Shown: one piece after another, positions 18,671 through 29,400 of the stretch
How the letters are laid out: each line of letters begins with the position of its first letter
How positions within the stretch are numbered: position 1 is the stretch's first letter
Source: Gloeobacter morelensis MG652769
Lineage (GTDB): Bacteria; Cyanobacteriota; Cyanobacteriia; Gloeobacterales; Gloeobacteraceae
Direction: 5' to 3'
NCBI RefSeq assembly: GCF_021018745.1
Contig: NZ_CP063845.1
Span: forward strand, 62,001-126,000
DNA length: 64,000 nt
The notes under the pieces: model-generated
Told to the model about the DNA's origin: nothing
What the model saw: only the letters and a program-made list of their open reading frames with translations
Databases searched by the model: none
Translations under genes and position numbers: made by a program

Positions 18671-18699
18671 AATAAGGCTCTTGAAACCAGGAATATCAA
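18671..18699 (-). promoter_or_regulatory. candidate sigma70-type promoter for the zinc-ribbon/synthase transcript
   Basis: On the minus strand TTGATA (18699-18694) is followed after 17 nt by CTTATT (18676-18671), about 95 nt before the ATG at 18577. With an 18-nt spacer the -10 would read TTATTT. Sequence match only. Confidence 0.3.
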
Positions 18700-18767
18700 G
18701 GGACTATCGCTGTCTTGAGAATAGCACTTATCGAGTGCGAAAGATTGTCTTTATCGAAACAATTACT

Positions 18768-19220
18768 CTATTTTGATCTAGATCTTGAGACGCGAGTCCC
18801 CGATGGTGTCGCTTCTTGCAAGTAGGGCTCAAAGCGTTCCAGCATTTCGACCGGAAGGCGTTGGGGTCGCATCTTCTGGAGATCGACAAAAACCCCTTTT
18901 TGATGAGCGGTCGCCACCAGGGTTCCTTCCCCATTGCACATGCGAAAGGCTACGTTGACAGACACACTTTTGAGTTCGTCGAGCCAGATTTCCATGTGGG
19001 CGCAATCGCCCAACTTCAGAGAATGCTTGTAGAAAATTTCCGTCTCGATCAATACCGGTGCAATGCCCTGTTCGGAGAGTTTGTGCACCGGCATACCGAT
19101 TTCCTCCATAAATTTCATGCGCCCGATTTCCATCCACTGGATGTAAACGATATTGCTCACATGGCCGACGAAATCGATGTGATAGGTATAGACCGGCAGG
19201 ATCAGCGTGACAGTCTTCAT
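18768..19220 (-). CDS. hot-dog fold acyl-CoA thioesterase (4HBT family)
   Basis: This is a 150-aa single-domain protein. Near the N-terminus TYHIDFVGHVSN is followed by YIQWMEIGR, matching the YbgC/FcbC-type motif that carries the catalytic Asp. It would hydrolyse acyl thioesters in the cytoplasm; chain-length preference cannot be read from the sequence. The ATG at 19220 has GAGG 9 nt upstream. The gene begins 44 nt after the TonB receptor gene and is the last member of a four-gene operon. Downstream (18724-18738) a small GCACT/AGTGC hairpin exists, but without a T-run. Confidence 0.88.
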   Translation of the reverse strand: MKTVTLILPVYTYHIDFVGHVSNIVYIQWMEIGRMKFMEEIGMPVHKLSEQGIAPVLIETEIFYKHSLKLGDCAHMEIWLDELKSVSVNVAFRMCNGEGTLVATAHQKGVFVDLQKMRPQRLPVEMLERFEPYLQEATPSGTRVSRSRSK

Positions 19221-19264
19221 GATCGAGGTCCTCGAACGGTGGCAAAGGACTCCGGGGTGGGGCG

Positions 19265-21871
19265 TCAGCCGCCCAGTTCGAGCCGCCCGCCGATCCGAAA
19301 GGTCGTCCCCGGCGCCGGGATGCCGCTCAAGCTCTCGTACTGGGTGTCGGTGAGGTTGAAGACGCTGCCGGTCAGGGTAAACAGCGGCGCCAGGGGAATT
19401 TCGACGTTGAGATCGAGGGTCGCCCAGGCAGGCACGTACTCGTTCGAGCCGCGGCTCGCCACACCGCTCGCTGTGGTCGCCCGCCGCTTGCCGCCGTCGT
19501 AGCGGCCCACCAGCGACACCAGCCACCCCTGATGCAAATACGAAGCGCTCACCAGCACGCTGTTGAAGGGAATGCCCGGATCTTGAAACTGGTAATAAAA
19601 CGGAAAAGTAGATTGGCTGGGATTGTCGATATTGCCGGCGGCGCGCACGTCGCTGTTGGTCCAGATGGCCTGCAGGCGCAATTGATCGGTAGGCCGCCAG
19701 TCGGCCACCGCTTCGATGCCGGCGGCCTGGCGCGTGTCCAGGTTCTGCGCCTGGATGACCAGCGGGATGGCCCCGGCGGTGGCCGGGTTGGGATTGGCGA
19801 GGGTCACCCCACCGATGGCGCCATCGAGATAGCTGTTGAAGTAGGTGAAGCGCAAGCCCAGGTTGCGGGCGGGGGTCAAATCGAAGCCGACGTCGTAGGT
19901 CACCCCCGACTCCGGTCTGAGGCCGGGGTTAGAAAGCAGGTTCGAACCGCTGGCAAACAGGTTGCTCAAGGCCGGCGCATTGAAGATATACGAGTAATTG
20001 GCGCGCAGCGAAAGGACGTTGTTGGGGCTGTAGCGCACCCCCGCCGCCGGGGTCAGCACGCTGCCGAACTGGGAACTATTGGTCAAGCGCAGACCGAGGT
20101 TGGCCTTCAACTCGTTGCTGAAGCTAATGTCGTCGATCAGAAACAGCGAGAGGCGGGCGATGGCGCGATCAAAAAATGTCTGTACCCCTTTGGATTGCTG
20201 CTGCTGATAGCTGCGGTCCTCCAAAAAGTTGATGCCGAACGAGAGGTTCTGGCCGGGGGAAATCTGGCTGTTGAGGGCTGTCTGGGCTTCGTAGCGCAGG
20301 TTGTCGATAAACGGCTGCGCCGGGGTAGGTACGGTGATGGCGCCGGGGGTACCGGTGCCGCGGGCGTTGGTGTCGTAGAAAAACGGCGAGGGCTGCTCGG
20401 TGATCGTCAAAATCCGCACCAGCGAGAGATAGCTGTTGAGCGAGGTGGTCGGGGTGATCTCGTAATCCCAGAAGACCGTCGCCTCGGTCTGGGCCTGCAA
20501 AAAGCGCTGAAAAAAGTTGGTGGTGCCGGTCAAAGGCTCGATCAAGTAGGACTGACCGGTCGGGATGGCGACGGTGCCGGCGGCATTGGCGTCGAAGTTG
20601 TAGCGACCGGAGAAGGCCGCCGTCGGCGTGTTGAAGATAAAGGCCTGGGTATCGCAGGGCAGTTCGTTGCCGTTGGCGTCGAGGGGCAAAAACCGCCGGC
20701 CGCTGGTGGTGCCGTTCGGCTGCACGGAGGTGCCGCCGCGGCACAGACCGAAGGCACTGCGCCCCGGACCGAACGCTTCGTTTTTACTGTTTTGCTGGTT
20801 GAGGCGCAGGGTGAGCCGGTTGGCGGGGTCGGGGCGAAAGACCAGTTTGCCCGAATAGGAATCGCTCGCGTTGTAGCCGGTGTCGTTGATGCCCGAGAGG
20901 GTGACGGCCGGACCCAGTTCGGGTTTGAGGTAGCCGAACAGACTCTGGCCGTTGGGGGCTACCGCATCGCGATCGTAGAACTGCGCCGTATTGGGAATCG
21001 TCAGCGAATACGGAAAGTTGTTGAAGGCGACCAGCCCCGTGTAGACGAGGTTGTAGGAGAAAGTGTCGTCGCCGCCGCCGTACTTGCCGACGTAGCGCGA
21101 GAAGCCGTAGGAGCCCGCTTCGTACTTGAGCGTCAACTTGGGCGGTCCCTTGGGCGTCTCGGAGATCAAGTTGATGACGCCGCCCGCCGCACCGGCGCCG
21201 TAGCGCAAGGTTGCCCCGCCGGTGACCACCTCGACGCGCTCGATGTCCTCCAGGCTGATGCGCGAGATATCGACGCGATTATTCGACGAGCGCTGCAGCG
21301 AGATGCCGTCGCGCAGCAGTTGAAAGCGCTGGTCGTCGAAGCCGCGCAGGTAGCTGTTGCCGGAGTTGCGCACGCCGCCTAGGGCAGGGAGGCTCTGGAA
21401 ACCCGGCACCTGCACCAGCGCGTCGGTGACGGTGAGCGCCCCCAGACGGCGAAAATCTTCTTTGGTGACGGTGTAGGTGGTGGCGGTGGTGTCGCGCTCG
21501 CGGGTCGGGCGGCGGGTGGCGGTCACCGAGACTTCATCGAGAATATCGCCGGAGAAATCTTCTGCTTCTGTGGCCGGAGCCTGGCTTATCTGGGTATCGG
21601 CCGACGGCTGGGGAGGGGCCTGCCCCAGATGCATCTGCGGGGCAGGCGGTGCTATAGCCCACGGCGGGGAGTCGCCCGTGAGATCCGACGCGCTGCCTTT
21701 CCAGAGCCCAAGCAGCTGCTGGACCCTGCCGGGAGCGGCGACCGTCTGCCCTGCGGCTGTCGGCACCACGGGGATCGCGAGCACTTGCGCCGCCCACAGG
21801 CAAGGACCGACGGAGGCGGCAGCGAACAACCAGGGGCGCCGGCGGTGTTTTTGGCCTTCGAAGTGGATCAT
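19265..21871 (-). CDS. TonB-dependent outer-membrane receptor
   Basis: The protein has 868 aa. An N-terminal signal peptide (RRR followed by a hydrophobic stretch to about residue 32) precedes a Pro/Gln-rich spacer. A TonB-box-like DEVSVTATRR leads into the plug, with YLRGFDDQR and an RVEVVTGGATLRYGAGAAGG plug end. A 22-strand barrel follows, ending in an aromatic-poor ELGG rather than the usual terminal Phe. The barrel is of the general, non-siderophore class, so the substrate cannot be named. It begins 33 nt after a secreted phosphatase gene and is followed by a thioesterase, suggesting uptake of a product released by the phosphatase. That is inference. Confidence 0.92.
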   Translation of the reverse strand: MIHFEGQKHRRRPWLFAAASVGPCLWAAQVLAIPVVPTAAGQTVAAPGRVQQLLGLWKGSASDLTGDSPPWAIAPPAPQMHLGQAPPQPSADTQISQAPATEAEDFSGDILDEVSVTATRRPTRERDTTATTYTVTKEDFRRLGALTVTDALVQVPGFQSLPALGGVRNSGNSYLRGFDDQRFQLLRDGISLQRSSNNRVDISRISLEDIERVEVVTGGATLRYGAGAAGGVINLISETPKGPPKLTLKYEAGSYGFSRYVGKYGGGDDTFSYNLVYTGLVAFNNFPYSLTIPNTAQFYDRDAVAPNGQSLFGYLKPELGPAVTLSGINDTGYNASDSYSGKLVFRPDPANRLTLRLNQQNSKNEAFGPGRSAFGLCRGGTSVQPNGTTSGRRFLPLDANGNELPCDTQAFIFNTPTAAFSGRYNFDANAAGTVAIPTGQSYLIEPLTGTTNFFQRFLQAQTEATVFWDYEITPTTSLNSYLSLVRILTITEQPSPFFYDTNARGTGTPGAITVPTPAQPFIDNLRYEAQTALNSQISPGQNLSFGINFLEDRSYQQQQSKGVQTFFDRAIARLSLFLIDDISFSNELKANLGLRLTNSSQFGSVLTPAAGVRYSPNNVLSLRANYSYIFNAPALSNLFASGSNLLSNPGLRPESGVTYDVGFDLTPARNLGLRFTYFNSYLDGAIGGVTLANPNPATAGAIPLVIQAQNLDTRQAAGIEAVADWRPTDQLRLQAIWTNSDVRAAGNIDNPSQSTFPFYYQFQDPGIPFNSVLVSASYLHQGWLVSLVGRYDGGKRRATTASGVASRGSNEYVPAWATLDLNVEIPLAPLFTLTGSVFNLTDTQYESLSGIPAPGTTFRIGGRLELGG

Positions 21872-21904
21872 GCTTACCTCTGCTTGGGGGACAGCTTGGC
21901 TGCT

Positions 21905-24262
21905 TCAGCGCACGGCCGTTCTGCGGGCGGATTGCCCCTGGAGGGTGACCGGCTTGGCGACCACCGGCAAGGCGGTCGAAGAGCGAACAGATGCGGTGAT
22001 CGCCTGAGAGACGTCCGGGGGAGCCTCCCGGGCGACAAAGCATTCGATGGTCACGGTCTTTTTGGCCCCTTTCTCCAGGCGCCCGACGGTGACCACGACG
22101 CTGCGCTCGTGCTGGGTGCATCGCTCCCTGCCGCGGTAGGCCGCGAAGGTGACGCCGGTGGGCAACCCGAGGACCACCTGGGTGCCGTTGAGGGCGTAGG
22201 GCGAGCGATTGACGAGGCGCACCCGGCAGGGCAAGGTTTGGGAGCGGGTCGTCCCCGTCGGGACGTGCAGTTCCACGCTCAGCCGGTCTGTCAGATCCGG
22301 GCGGGTGACGGTGAATTTGTCGAGCAGCGCCGGGGTGCCCAGGGTGGCCGGTGTGACCAGTTCCCCGGTAGCCGGGTCGAGGAGCGGATCGGCGAGCGGA
22401 TCGGCGAGCGCCTTGCCGTCGGCATCGCTGCCGTAGGGAAATGGGTCCGCTGCGGTGGCCGAGCAGGTGGCCGAAAGGGGCTCCGAAATCTGGTAGAGCG
22501 TCAGATGGTCGCCATCGACCACCACATTGCCGAAGGAAAAGACCCGCGCTTTGAAGCGCGCCGTGATCTTCGGACCCCGGCCCGCGTTGGCGACGAAGGG
22601 CGCCATCTTGGCGCAGGTGAGGTGGGTGTCCACCCAGCCGGCGGGACCACCGGGCAGCGCCCCCGCTTCGGCAGTCCGGCGGCCGACGGCCGAATCTTCG
22701 AGCTCTTTGCCGGAATTGGTGAAACCTCCGGAGCCTTCGATGATGTGGATGAGCCCGTCCGGCACAGTCCGCCCGAGGCCGTCGAAGGCGGTGTCGACCT
22801 CCACGGCAGGTTCGCCGCGGGTGTCGGGTGCCTCCGCTACCCGTCGGCCCGCCCGCAGAGGATGGGTGCGCTGGTAGTTGTGCACATGGCCGTTGAAGAC
22901 CAGGTTGGCGCCGTGGTCTTCGAGCACCCTGGCGATGGCGCGCATCTGGTAGTCGCGGGTGGCGGTGGCTGAGAAGGCCGGCTGGTGGTAAACCACAAAC
23001 TTCCACAACTGCTCGCTGCGGTCGAGATCGGCGATGAGCCAGTCGAGCAAGACCGATGGGTACGGGGAGTAGCCAAAGGGTGGGGCCTTGTCGGCCGAGC
23101 CGCCGCGCGCTCCGACCCGGGCATTGAACAGATGGGGATTGGCATCGAGAAAGACGAAGTGGGCGTTCGCGTAATCGAACGAAAAGTTGCTCATGTGGTC
23201 GATTTGGCGCCGGGGACCGCTCAGGGTAGGCACCGTGGTGCTGGCGCGATAAGCCTCGATAGCAGCAGGCGAGCGATAGGTTTTGCCCTGGTAAGCAAAG
23301 GTAAACCCTTCCGCCCGACAGGCATCGCCGTCGAAGATATACTGCGGGTCAACTCCCTGCGGACCGTTGAGCGGCAGATAGTAGTTGTTGAAGTAAGCCA
23401 GGGCGTCGCCGCCTTCGAGGGCGCCGCTGAAGCGCTCGCCCACGGCCGGCAGGGCAGGGCTCACAGGTGCGTCGTCGGCCAGCAAGTTGACGATATCGCC
23501 GGCACCGCCGATGTCGTGGTTGCCGATTGCGACGTAGATGGGGAGGCTGCGCGCCAGCGGCGCCCCTTGATCGCAGGCGGCCACGTCGCTATTCCAAACG
23601 GGCATCCAGTAATCGCGGTAGTTGCCCTCGGAGCCGCGAATATAGACGTTGTCGCCGGTGTTGAGGATAAAATCCGGGCGGGGCAGTGCCGGCGTGCCCG
23701 GGAACTTCAGCTCCTCCAGGCGGGACATGGCGTAGGCGATGCGGGCCTGATATTTGTGCAAGTACGGTTTTTGCGTCTCGCTGGGGTGGAAGAATCCTTG
23801 ATCCCCGACGACCAGAAACGAGAACGCACCGGAGCGCCTGCGCGTGTAAAAGGAGGCGCAAAAGCCTTCCAGCGGCAACCCCGGTCCTCGAACACAATAA
23901 AAGTAGCGGGTTTCGTATTCCAGACCGCCCAGCAGAGCGTGGTAGTTCATCCTGGCTCCAGAAGCGGTCGACGGCTGCGGCAGATTCGGATCGCTCGACA
24001 GATAGTGGTTGACCATCCGGCCGCGGGCGATGGCGCGGCGGCCGTAGCGCGGCGTTTTACCGAAATCCACGGTGTAGAGATCCAGTCCGTTCGCCTCGGT
24101 TTGCCAGGCGATCACCATCTGGTCCGCAGTCCCAAAATTGCTGGCATCCCCCGGCTGAATGTAGGGCTTGTACGCGATTTTGGTCGCCCCGACGGCGGCG
24201 AGTTTGCCGGCTCCTCCCACCAGCAGCAGCAGCGACAACCCCAGGACGTTGCGCCTTCTCAC
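21905..24262 (-). CDS. secreted purple-acid-type metallophosphatase
   Basis: I chose the GTG at 24262 as start. It overlaps the monooxygenase stop in a GTGA and gives a 785-aa protein starting with RRRN and a hydrophobic signal segment. An ATG at 24328 would overlap the previous gene by 70 nt. A fibronectin-like N-terminal domain, as in plant-type purple acid phosphatases, precedes a calcineurin fold with VGDQG, TGDNVY, GNHD, VVYHQP and GHVHNYQRTH as metal and phosphate ligands. The last 120 residues resemble a DUF11/CARDB-like beta domain (RVRLVNRS, VTIECF). It probably acts on phosphomonoesters in the periplasm or outside the cell. Confidence 0.88.
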   Translation of the reverse strand: MRRRNVLGLSLLLLVGGAGKLAAVGATKIAYKPYIQPGDASNFGTADQMVIAWQTEANGLDLYTVDFGKTPRYGRRAIARGRMVNHYLSSDPNLPQPSTASGARMNYHALLGGLEYETRYFYCVRGPGLPLEGFCASFYTRRRSGAFSFLVVGDQGFFHPSETQKPYLHKYQARIAYAMSRLEELKFPGTPALPRPDFILNTGDNVYIRGSEGNYRDYWMPVWNSDVAACDQGAPLARSLPIYVAIGNHDIGGAGDIVNLLADDAPVSPALPAVGERFSGALEGGDALAYFNNYYLPLNGPQGVDPQYIFDGDACRAEGFTFAYQGKTYRSPAAIEAYRASTTVPTLSGPRRQIDHMSNFSFDYANAHFVFLDANPHLFNARVGARGGSADKAPPFGYSPYPSVLLDWLIADLDRSEQLWKFVVYHQPAFSATATRDYQMRAIARVLEDHGANLVFNGHVHNYQRTHPLRAGRRVAEAPDTRGEPAVEVDTAFDGLGRTVPDGLIHIIEGSGGFTNSGKELEDSAVGRRTAEAGALPGGPAGWVDTHLTCAKMAPFVANAGRGPKITARFKARVFSFGNVVVDGDHLTLYQISEPLSATCSATAADPFPYGSDADGKALADPLADPLLDPATGELVTPATLGTPALLDKFTVTRPDLTDRLSVELHVPTGTTRSQTLPCRVRLVNRSPYALNGTQVVLGLPTGVTFAAYRGRERCTQHERSVVVTVGRLEKGAKKTVTIECFVAREAPPDVSQAITASVRSSTALPVVAKPVTLQGQSARRTAVR

Positions 24263-25770
24263 CGCCCGACTCCCACCCCGGAAGCGTTGCGGGGAATTTT
24301 GATTAGACCCGGCACCTGCCGGATCCATTCCTCGGCCCCCTTCCAGGGATTGGGGCCATCCAACCGGTAGTGCGTGGGCAGCATCGGCCCGGTCAGCAAC
24401 TGCCAGGCGATCTGCCAGTGCCTCCAGACTTTGGGGACAGCGTCGATGAGCCGGGCGATCTCCTCGGTGTACTCCACCTGCCGCACCTGGAAGGACCGAT
24501 AACCGCTTGCGACCCAATCTTTTTGTTGTTGGGCGCGCATCCGCTGGATTTCAGCGCGCATCGACTCGGTGTCGGGCAGGTGCACCTGTTCGCTCAGCAC
24601 CTTCGAAAACCAGCGCGCCTGCATCTCGGCGCAGGGCAAAAGAGCGCCGATCACCCGGATGATCCCGATAAAACCGCAATTGGGCAGATCCGGATGAAAG
24701 ACATGCTTGTAGAGGTCGGTGCCTTCGTTGTGCACCGGCACCACCGACGCATCGAAAAACGGGAAGCTGACCCCGTAGCCGGTGGCATAGATCACAATGT
24801 CCGCCTCGGTGCTGCTGCCGTCGGTAAAGAGCACCCGCTGCCCGCTAAATCCGGCAATGGTGGGCCTGGTCTCGATCGCCCCTTTGGCGACCAGGTCGAT
24901 GACGAACTCGTTGGCACTCGGAATCGAAGCAAACAGGCCAAACGCAGGCTCCAGGTTGCACTGCCGATGCGCCTCCCAAATCGGGGCGAACTTGCGGCTG
25001 TACAACGATTTGCGCACACCGGCCGGAATGAGCGCATAGAGACGGCTGAGATTGCAGTCGAGGGGTCGGCCGGCAAAATAGCGCGGGACCAACCAGCTGT
25101 TGCGCCGAAAGCTCCAGATCACCTTCTGGGCAAAGTCCGTGGCCCGCACGGCAATGTCGACGCCGCTCGCACCGTTGCCCATCACCACGACGCGCTTGTT
25201 GGCGAACATGGACGGCTCTTTGTAATCTTTGGCGTGCAGAAGGGTGCCTTTGAAATCTGCCTCACCCGGTATATTTGGCCAACGCGGCTCCCGAAATACA
25301 CCGCTGCAAATGGCGAGGGCGTCGAACGATTCGCTCGCCGCACCCTCGGGCGTACTCACCGTCACCTTCCAGTGATCGCGGCTTCGCGAAACCTTCTCGA
25401 CTTGGCAATTTAGGCGTATACACTCGCGCAGTCGAAAATGGTCTACATAGCTGTTCAAGTACGCGAGAATCTCGGTGTGGTGGGGGAAATCGGACATCTG
25501 CTCAGGCATCGGATAATCCGAGAAAGCCGAGAGATATTTAGAATTTTGAAAGCGAACCGATTCGAAGGTGCCGCCGCTGGTTTTGCGATACACCCAAATA
25601 CCGCCGACTTGATCGGTGCTCTCGTACAGCGTCACTTGATGGCCGTCATCCCGCAGACACTTAGCCGTCACGATCCCACTGATTCCACCACCGATGACAG
25701 CGACCTTGCAGCGCTTCACCGCGACTTTGGGAGTCGAAGACATCAACATCGAACCTGTATCAATCGCCAT
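24259..25770 (-). CDS. flavin-containing monooxygenase
   Basis: The protein has 503 aa, with an ATG at 25770 preceded by GAGGAGAG. An FAD-binding GGGISG lies near residue 27. The family fingerprint FxGxxxHxxxY is seen as FKGTLLHAKDY, followed by the NADPH-binding GNGASGVD. A late ATGYG motif also fits class B monooxygenases. It would insert one oxygen into a soft nucleophile (N, S) or a ketone; the substrate is unknown. It leads an operon with a secreted phosphatase, a TonB receptor and a thioesterase, an uncommon set. Confidence 0.9.
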   Translation of the reverse strand: MAIDTGSMLMSSTPKVAVKRCKVAVIGGGISGIVTAKCLRDDGHQVTLYESTDQVGGIWVYRKTSGGTFESVRFQNSKYLSAFSDYPMPEQMSDFPHHTEILAYLNSYVDHFRLRECIRLNCQVEKVSRSRDHWKVTVSTPEGAASESFDALAICSGVFREPRWPNIPGEADFKGTLLHAKDYKEPSMFANKRVVVMGNGASGVDIAVRATDFAQKVIWSFRRNSWLVPRYFAGRPLDCNLSRLYALIPAGVRKSLYSRKFAPIWEAHRQCNLEPAFGLFASIPSANEFVIDLVAKGAIETRPTIAGFSGQRVLFTDGSSTEADIVIYATGYGVSFPFFDASVVPVHNEGTDLYKHVFHPDLPNCGFIGIIRVIGALLPCAEMQARWFSKVLSEQVHLPDTESMRAEIQRMRAQQQKDWVASGYRSFQVRQVEYTEEIARLIDAVPKVWRHWQIAWQLLTGPMLPTHYRLDGPNPWKGAEEWIRQVPGLIKIPRNASGVGVGR

Positions 25771-26462
25771 GGGCTCTCTCCTCAGAAAGCATTCAGCTTT
25801 CCTGGCTATAACAACTTTGACTACACCAAAACAACCACCCACCGGCCATCCAAAACGTCAGTTCACCCGCAAAGCCCAGGGTCGCCGGGGATGACATAGC
25901 GCCCAAGCAGCCCTCCCGGTTTCTTGCGAAAAGCCAGTCCGGTGACACGACCTCCATCGATTCGCTACCCATCTCCAACAAGGCATAAAGAGCTCTTCAA
26001 GCTGGAGAGCAATCGAGGATAGAAGTCAGATGAGAATTGCCAAATCAGCAATCACAAACAAGTCAGTCAAAAAGAATGAATCAACCCTATAGCTATGCAG
26101 CTTCACTTGCGTACAAGTTCATCGGCAGCCAAACTCCAGATCACGGAAGGGTGCTGTCCCTCAAAAAGAGAGATTTTCTACTCCTCACAAAGGGCGTGCG
26201 CATTGCAAGAAGCGACGAGGAAAATCTGCAGGGATCTGCGGCAATCACCTTTGACACGCCAAGTGTATTGGCCCATCGGATCAACAAGCTAGGAGAGATA
26301 GGCCCGTTTCGGCAACTTAAGCAAGCAACTTAACCATCCTGAAATGTGCCCTGCGCAAACATCAGGGCATCTAGAGCACGAGTGTATGCGAAACAACATG
26401 AATCCCGGGTGCCCTGTTGCGATACTGGAGCCCTCCTACGGCGGCACAGCGGTGAGTTGATC
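25771..26462. other. intergenic region, lower G+C, divergent promoters
   Basis: This stretch of about 690 nt separates the monooxygenase (minus) from the NB-ARC/WD40 gene (plus). It is visibly more A+T-rich than its neighbours. It holds one short possible gene (26076-26333, listed separately). A TTGTTT-N18-TATAGC on the minus strand is a weak promoter candidate for the monooxygenase. I see no repeat, RNA gene or mobile-element end in the rest. Confidence 0.5.
26076..26333 (+). CDS. possible small hypothetical protein (85 aa)
   Basis: An ATG at 26076 opens 85 codons. The start begins MNQPYSYAASLAYKFIG and the later part is basic, containing SLKKRDFLLL and FDTPSVLAHRI. The ribosome binding site is weak (AAAAAGA). 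Base composition is lower in G+C than neighbouring genes, which would fit either an acquired gene or non-coding DNA. I recognise no family. It lies 130 nt upstream of the WD40 gene. Confidence 0.3.
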   Translation: MNQPYSYAASLAYKFIGSQTPDHGRVLSLKKRDFLLLTKGVRIARSDEENLQGSAAITFDTPSVLAHRINKLGEIGPFRQLKQAT

Positions 26463-29400
26463 ATGAAAACCCCTAAACGCAAACGGCAAAGGGGTGTGCT
26501 CCTCACGCCTCAGGGATACAGCCGGCTGCAGGAAGCGCGGCGGCGGCTGGAATTTCGCGGCAATTTCGGCAACCGCTACACGCTCGATGCGATGAGCGAG
26601 CGCACCGGGCTCGCGCCGCGCACCCTCTCCAAGGTGATGAGCCGCAAGGAGGGCGTCGATCGGCAGACGCTCGAGCAATGTTTTCATACCTTTGGTCTGC
26701 AGCTGAACGAGGAGGACTATCTCAGCCTGCAGATCGGTCGCGGCCGGCGGCGCCAACCGCACGCAAAGCCGCACATGGAATTGGAAGGGGCTCCCAATTT
26801 TGCGCAGTTCTATGGGCGCGAGCAGGAACTAACCACGCTGAAGCAGTGGATCGTACAGGAGCGCAGCCGGTTGGTGGCGGTCCTGGGGATGGGGGGCATC
26901 GGCAAAACCTGTCTGTGCGCCGAATTGCTCCAGCAGATCCATTTGGAATTTGAATATGTGCTCTGGCGCTCTGTGCGCAATGGTCCCCTTCCGAAGGAAG
27001 TGCTGGCGGATCTGCTCCGTTTTTTCTCCCATCCGCAGGAGGTGGAGTTACCGGCTTCCTTCGAAGGTCAGGTGTACAGCCTGCTGGCGCATCTGCGTAC
27101 ACATCGCTGTCTGGTTGTTCTTGACAATATCGAGACGCTCATGAGCAGCGGCAGTCTCGCCGGTCGTTACCGCCCGGGTTTTGAGGAGTACGGATTTCTC
27201 TTTGGAGCGGTCGGAAGCACGGCCCACAACAGCTGCCTGGTACTCACCAGCCGCGAGCAACCCCAGGGGGTGAATTTTGTCGAAGGCAAGCGACTGCCGG
27301 TGCGGCTGTATCGGCTCGGCGGGTTGGGATATCACGAGGGCAGACAAATCTTGTTGGAAAAGGGGCTAGCTGCACCGGAAGGCGATCTGCACTGGAAGGA
27401 ATTGATTCGCTGCTACGCGGGCAATCCGCTCGCCCTCAAGATCGTCGCCTCCACCATTCGGGAGTTGTTCGACGGTCAGGCGGCAAATTTTTTACAGCAA
27501 GGCTCCGTGGCGTTCGGCGGTATCTACGATCTGCTTGAGCAGCATTACCAACGATTATCGGATATCGAAACCGAGTGTCTTTATTGGCTTGCCGTCAATC
27601 GCGAACCGGTCCTGCTGTCGCAGCTGCAGGAGGATGTTCTCCTGCCTGTGTCGCGCTCTAGATTGCTGGAGGCTATGGAATCTTTGCGGGCCCGCTCTTT
27701 GATCGAATGCGGCGGGACACGCTTCACTTTGTTGCCGGTGGTTCTGGAATATACAACCGACAAACTCCTCGAAGCGATCTATCGAGAACTGGTAGATGGC
27801 AAGAGCGTACTGTTTAAAAGATTCGCCATCTTGAAGGCGCAAAGCCCGGAACATGTCAAAGACGCCCAAATTCGCTTTCTGCTCAAGCCCCTGGTCGATC
27901 AGTTGCTTGCGGTCTTCGGAAGCCGGCTGGCTTTAGAACATTATACGCATCGGCTGCTGGGGGAGTTGCGCCGCTCGGATCCGCAACAGTTGGGGTATGC
28001 CGTCGGCAATCTGCTCAACCTCCTCTGCCACTGCGGGATCGAGTTGGGCGGGTACGATTTTTCGACGCTGACGGTCAGGCAGGCCGACCTGCGCGGGGCC
28101 CGCCTGTGCAATGCCAACTTTCAACAGACGAATTTCAGTCAATCTATCTTCACCGAAGCCTTGAGCACCGTTTCGTCGGTCGCCTTCAGTCCGGACGGCC
28201 AACTGCTGGCCACCAGCGAGATCAACGGTACGATCAGGTTGTGGCAGGCTGCCGACGCTCAGCAACTGGCCTACTGCCGGGGGCATACCAGTTGGGTGTG
28301 GTCGATCGCCTTCAGCCCGGACGGGCGCGTCCTGGCCAGCGGCAGCGCCGACCGGACCGTGCGGCTGTGGGATTATCGCACCGGACAGTGTCTCAAAGTG
28401 TTCCAGGGGCACGAGGGATGGGTGCGCTCGGTCGCCTTCCATCCGGGAGGCGGCATCCTGGCCAGCGGCAGCGAGGATGCCGCCGTCAGGTTGTGGGATG
28501 TCGATTCGGGGCGGTGTCTGCTGACGTTGCGGGGGCACTCCGGCTGGATCCACGCGGTGCGGTTCAGCCCCAACGGCCAGTGGCTGGCAAGCAGCAGCCA
28601 GGACGGCAAAATTCAGTTGTGGCATCCTGAATCCGGGGAGCCGCTGCAGGCGATGCAGGGACACACCGGCTGGGTGCGCTCCATTGCCTTTGCCCCGGAT
28701 GGACAGACCCTCATCAGCGGCAGCGACGATCAGACCTTGCGGCTATGGGATGTCCAAAGGGGCCTCCTGCTCAAGTGTTTGCAGGGGCATACCGGCTGGG
28801 TACGCTCGGTCGATTTCAGCGCGGACGGCCGCACCCTCGCCAGCGGCAGCGACGATCAAACCGTCCGGCTGTGGGATGCGGATGCAGGCCTGTGTTTTCG
28901 GGTCATGCACGGGCACAGCAACTGGATCTCGTCGGTCGTGTTCAGTCCGGATGGGCGGTTGCTCACCAGCGGCAGTGTGGATCACTCGGTCAGGATTTGG
29001 GAGACCGGTTCGGGCCATTGTTTGCGGGTTCTCCAGGGACACGGCAGCGGTATTTGGTCGGTCGCCTTCCGGGGCGACGGCAAGACCCTGGCAAGCGGCA
29101 GCATCGATCATTCGGTCAGGCTCTGGGACTTCAGCGCCAGGCAGCCGATGCGCTCACTGCAGGCCCATACCAGTTGGGTGAGGACGGTGGCCTTCAGCCC
29201 GGACGGCACGCTACTGGCCAGCGGCGGGCAGGATCGCACCATCAAGCTCTGGGATCCGGATTCTGGCCGCTGTTTGAAGACTCTGCGCGGGCACACCGGT
29301 TGGGTCAATTCCCTGGCCTTCAGCCCAAACGGCGCTCTGCTCGCCAGCAGCAGCGTCGATCACTCGCTGAGGATCTGGAATGTCGAGACCGGCCAGTGCC

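Noticed and set aside
17978..18718. 246-codon plus-strand frame at the head of the synthase operon
   Set aside because: The minus strand carries a zinc-ribbon gene and a compact small gene there, both with ribosome binding sites; the plus frame starts at a TTG without one.
18724..18738. GCACT/AGTGC hairpin downstream of the thioesterase gene
   Set aside because: It has a five-base-pair stem with no T-run on either strand; too weak to call.
21629..22972. 447-codon plus-strand frame opposite the phosphatase and receptor
   Set aside because: It spans two real genes and their gap and has no recognisable motif.
24328..24517. Upstream extension or ATG 24328 as start of the phosphatase
   Set aside because: It would overlap the monooxygenase by 70 nt or more, and the signal peptide begins at the GTG 24262 that overlaps the stop in a standard GTGA.
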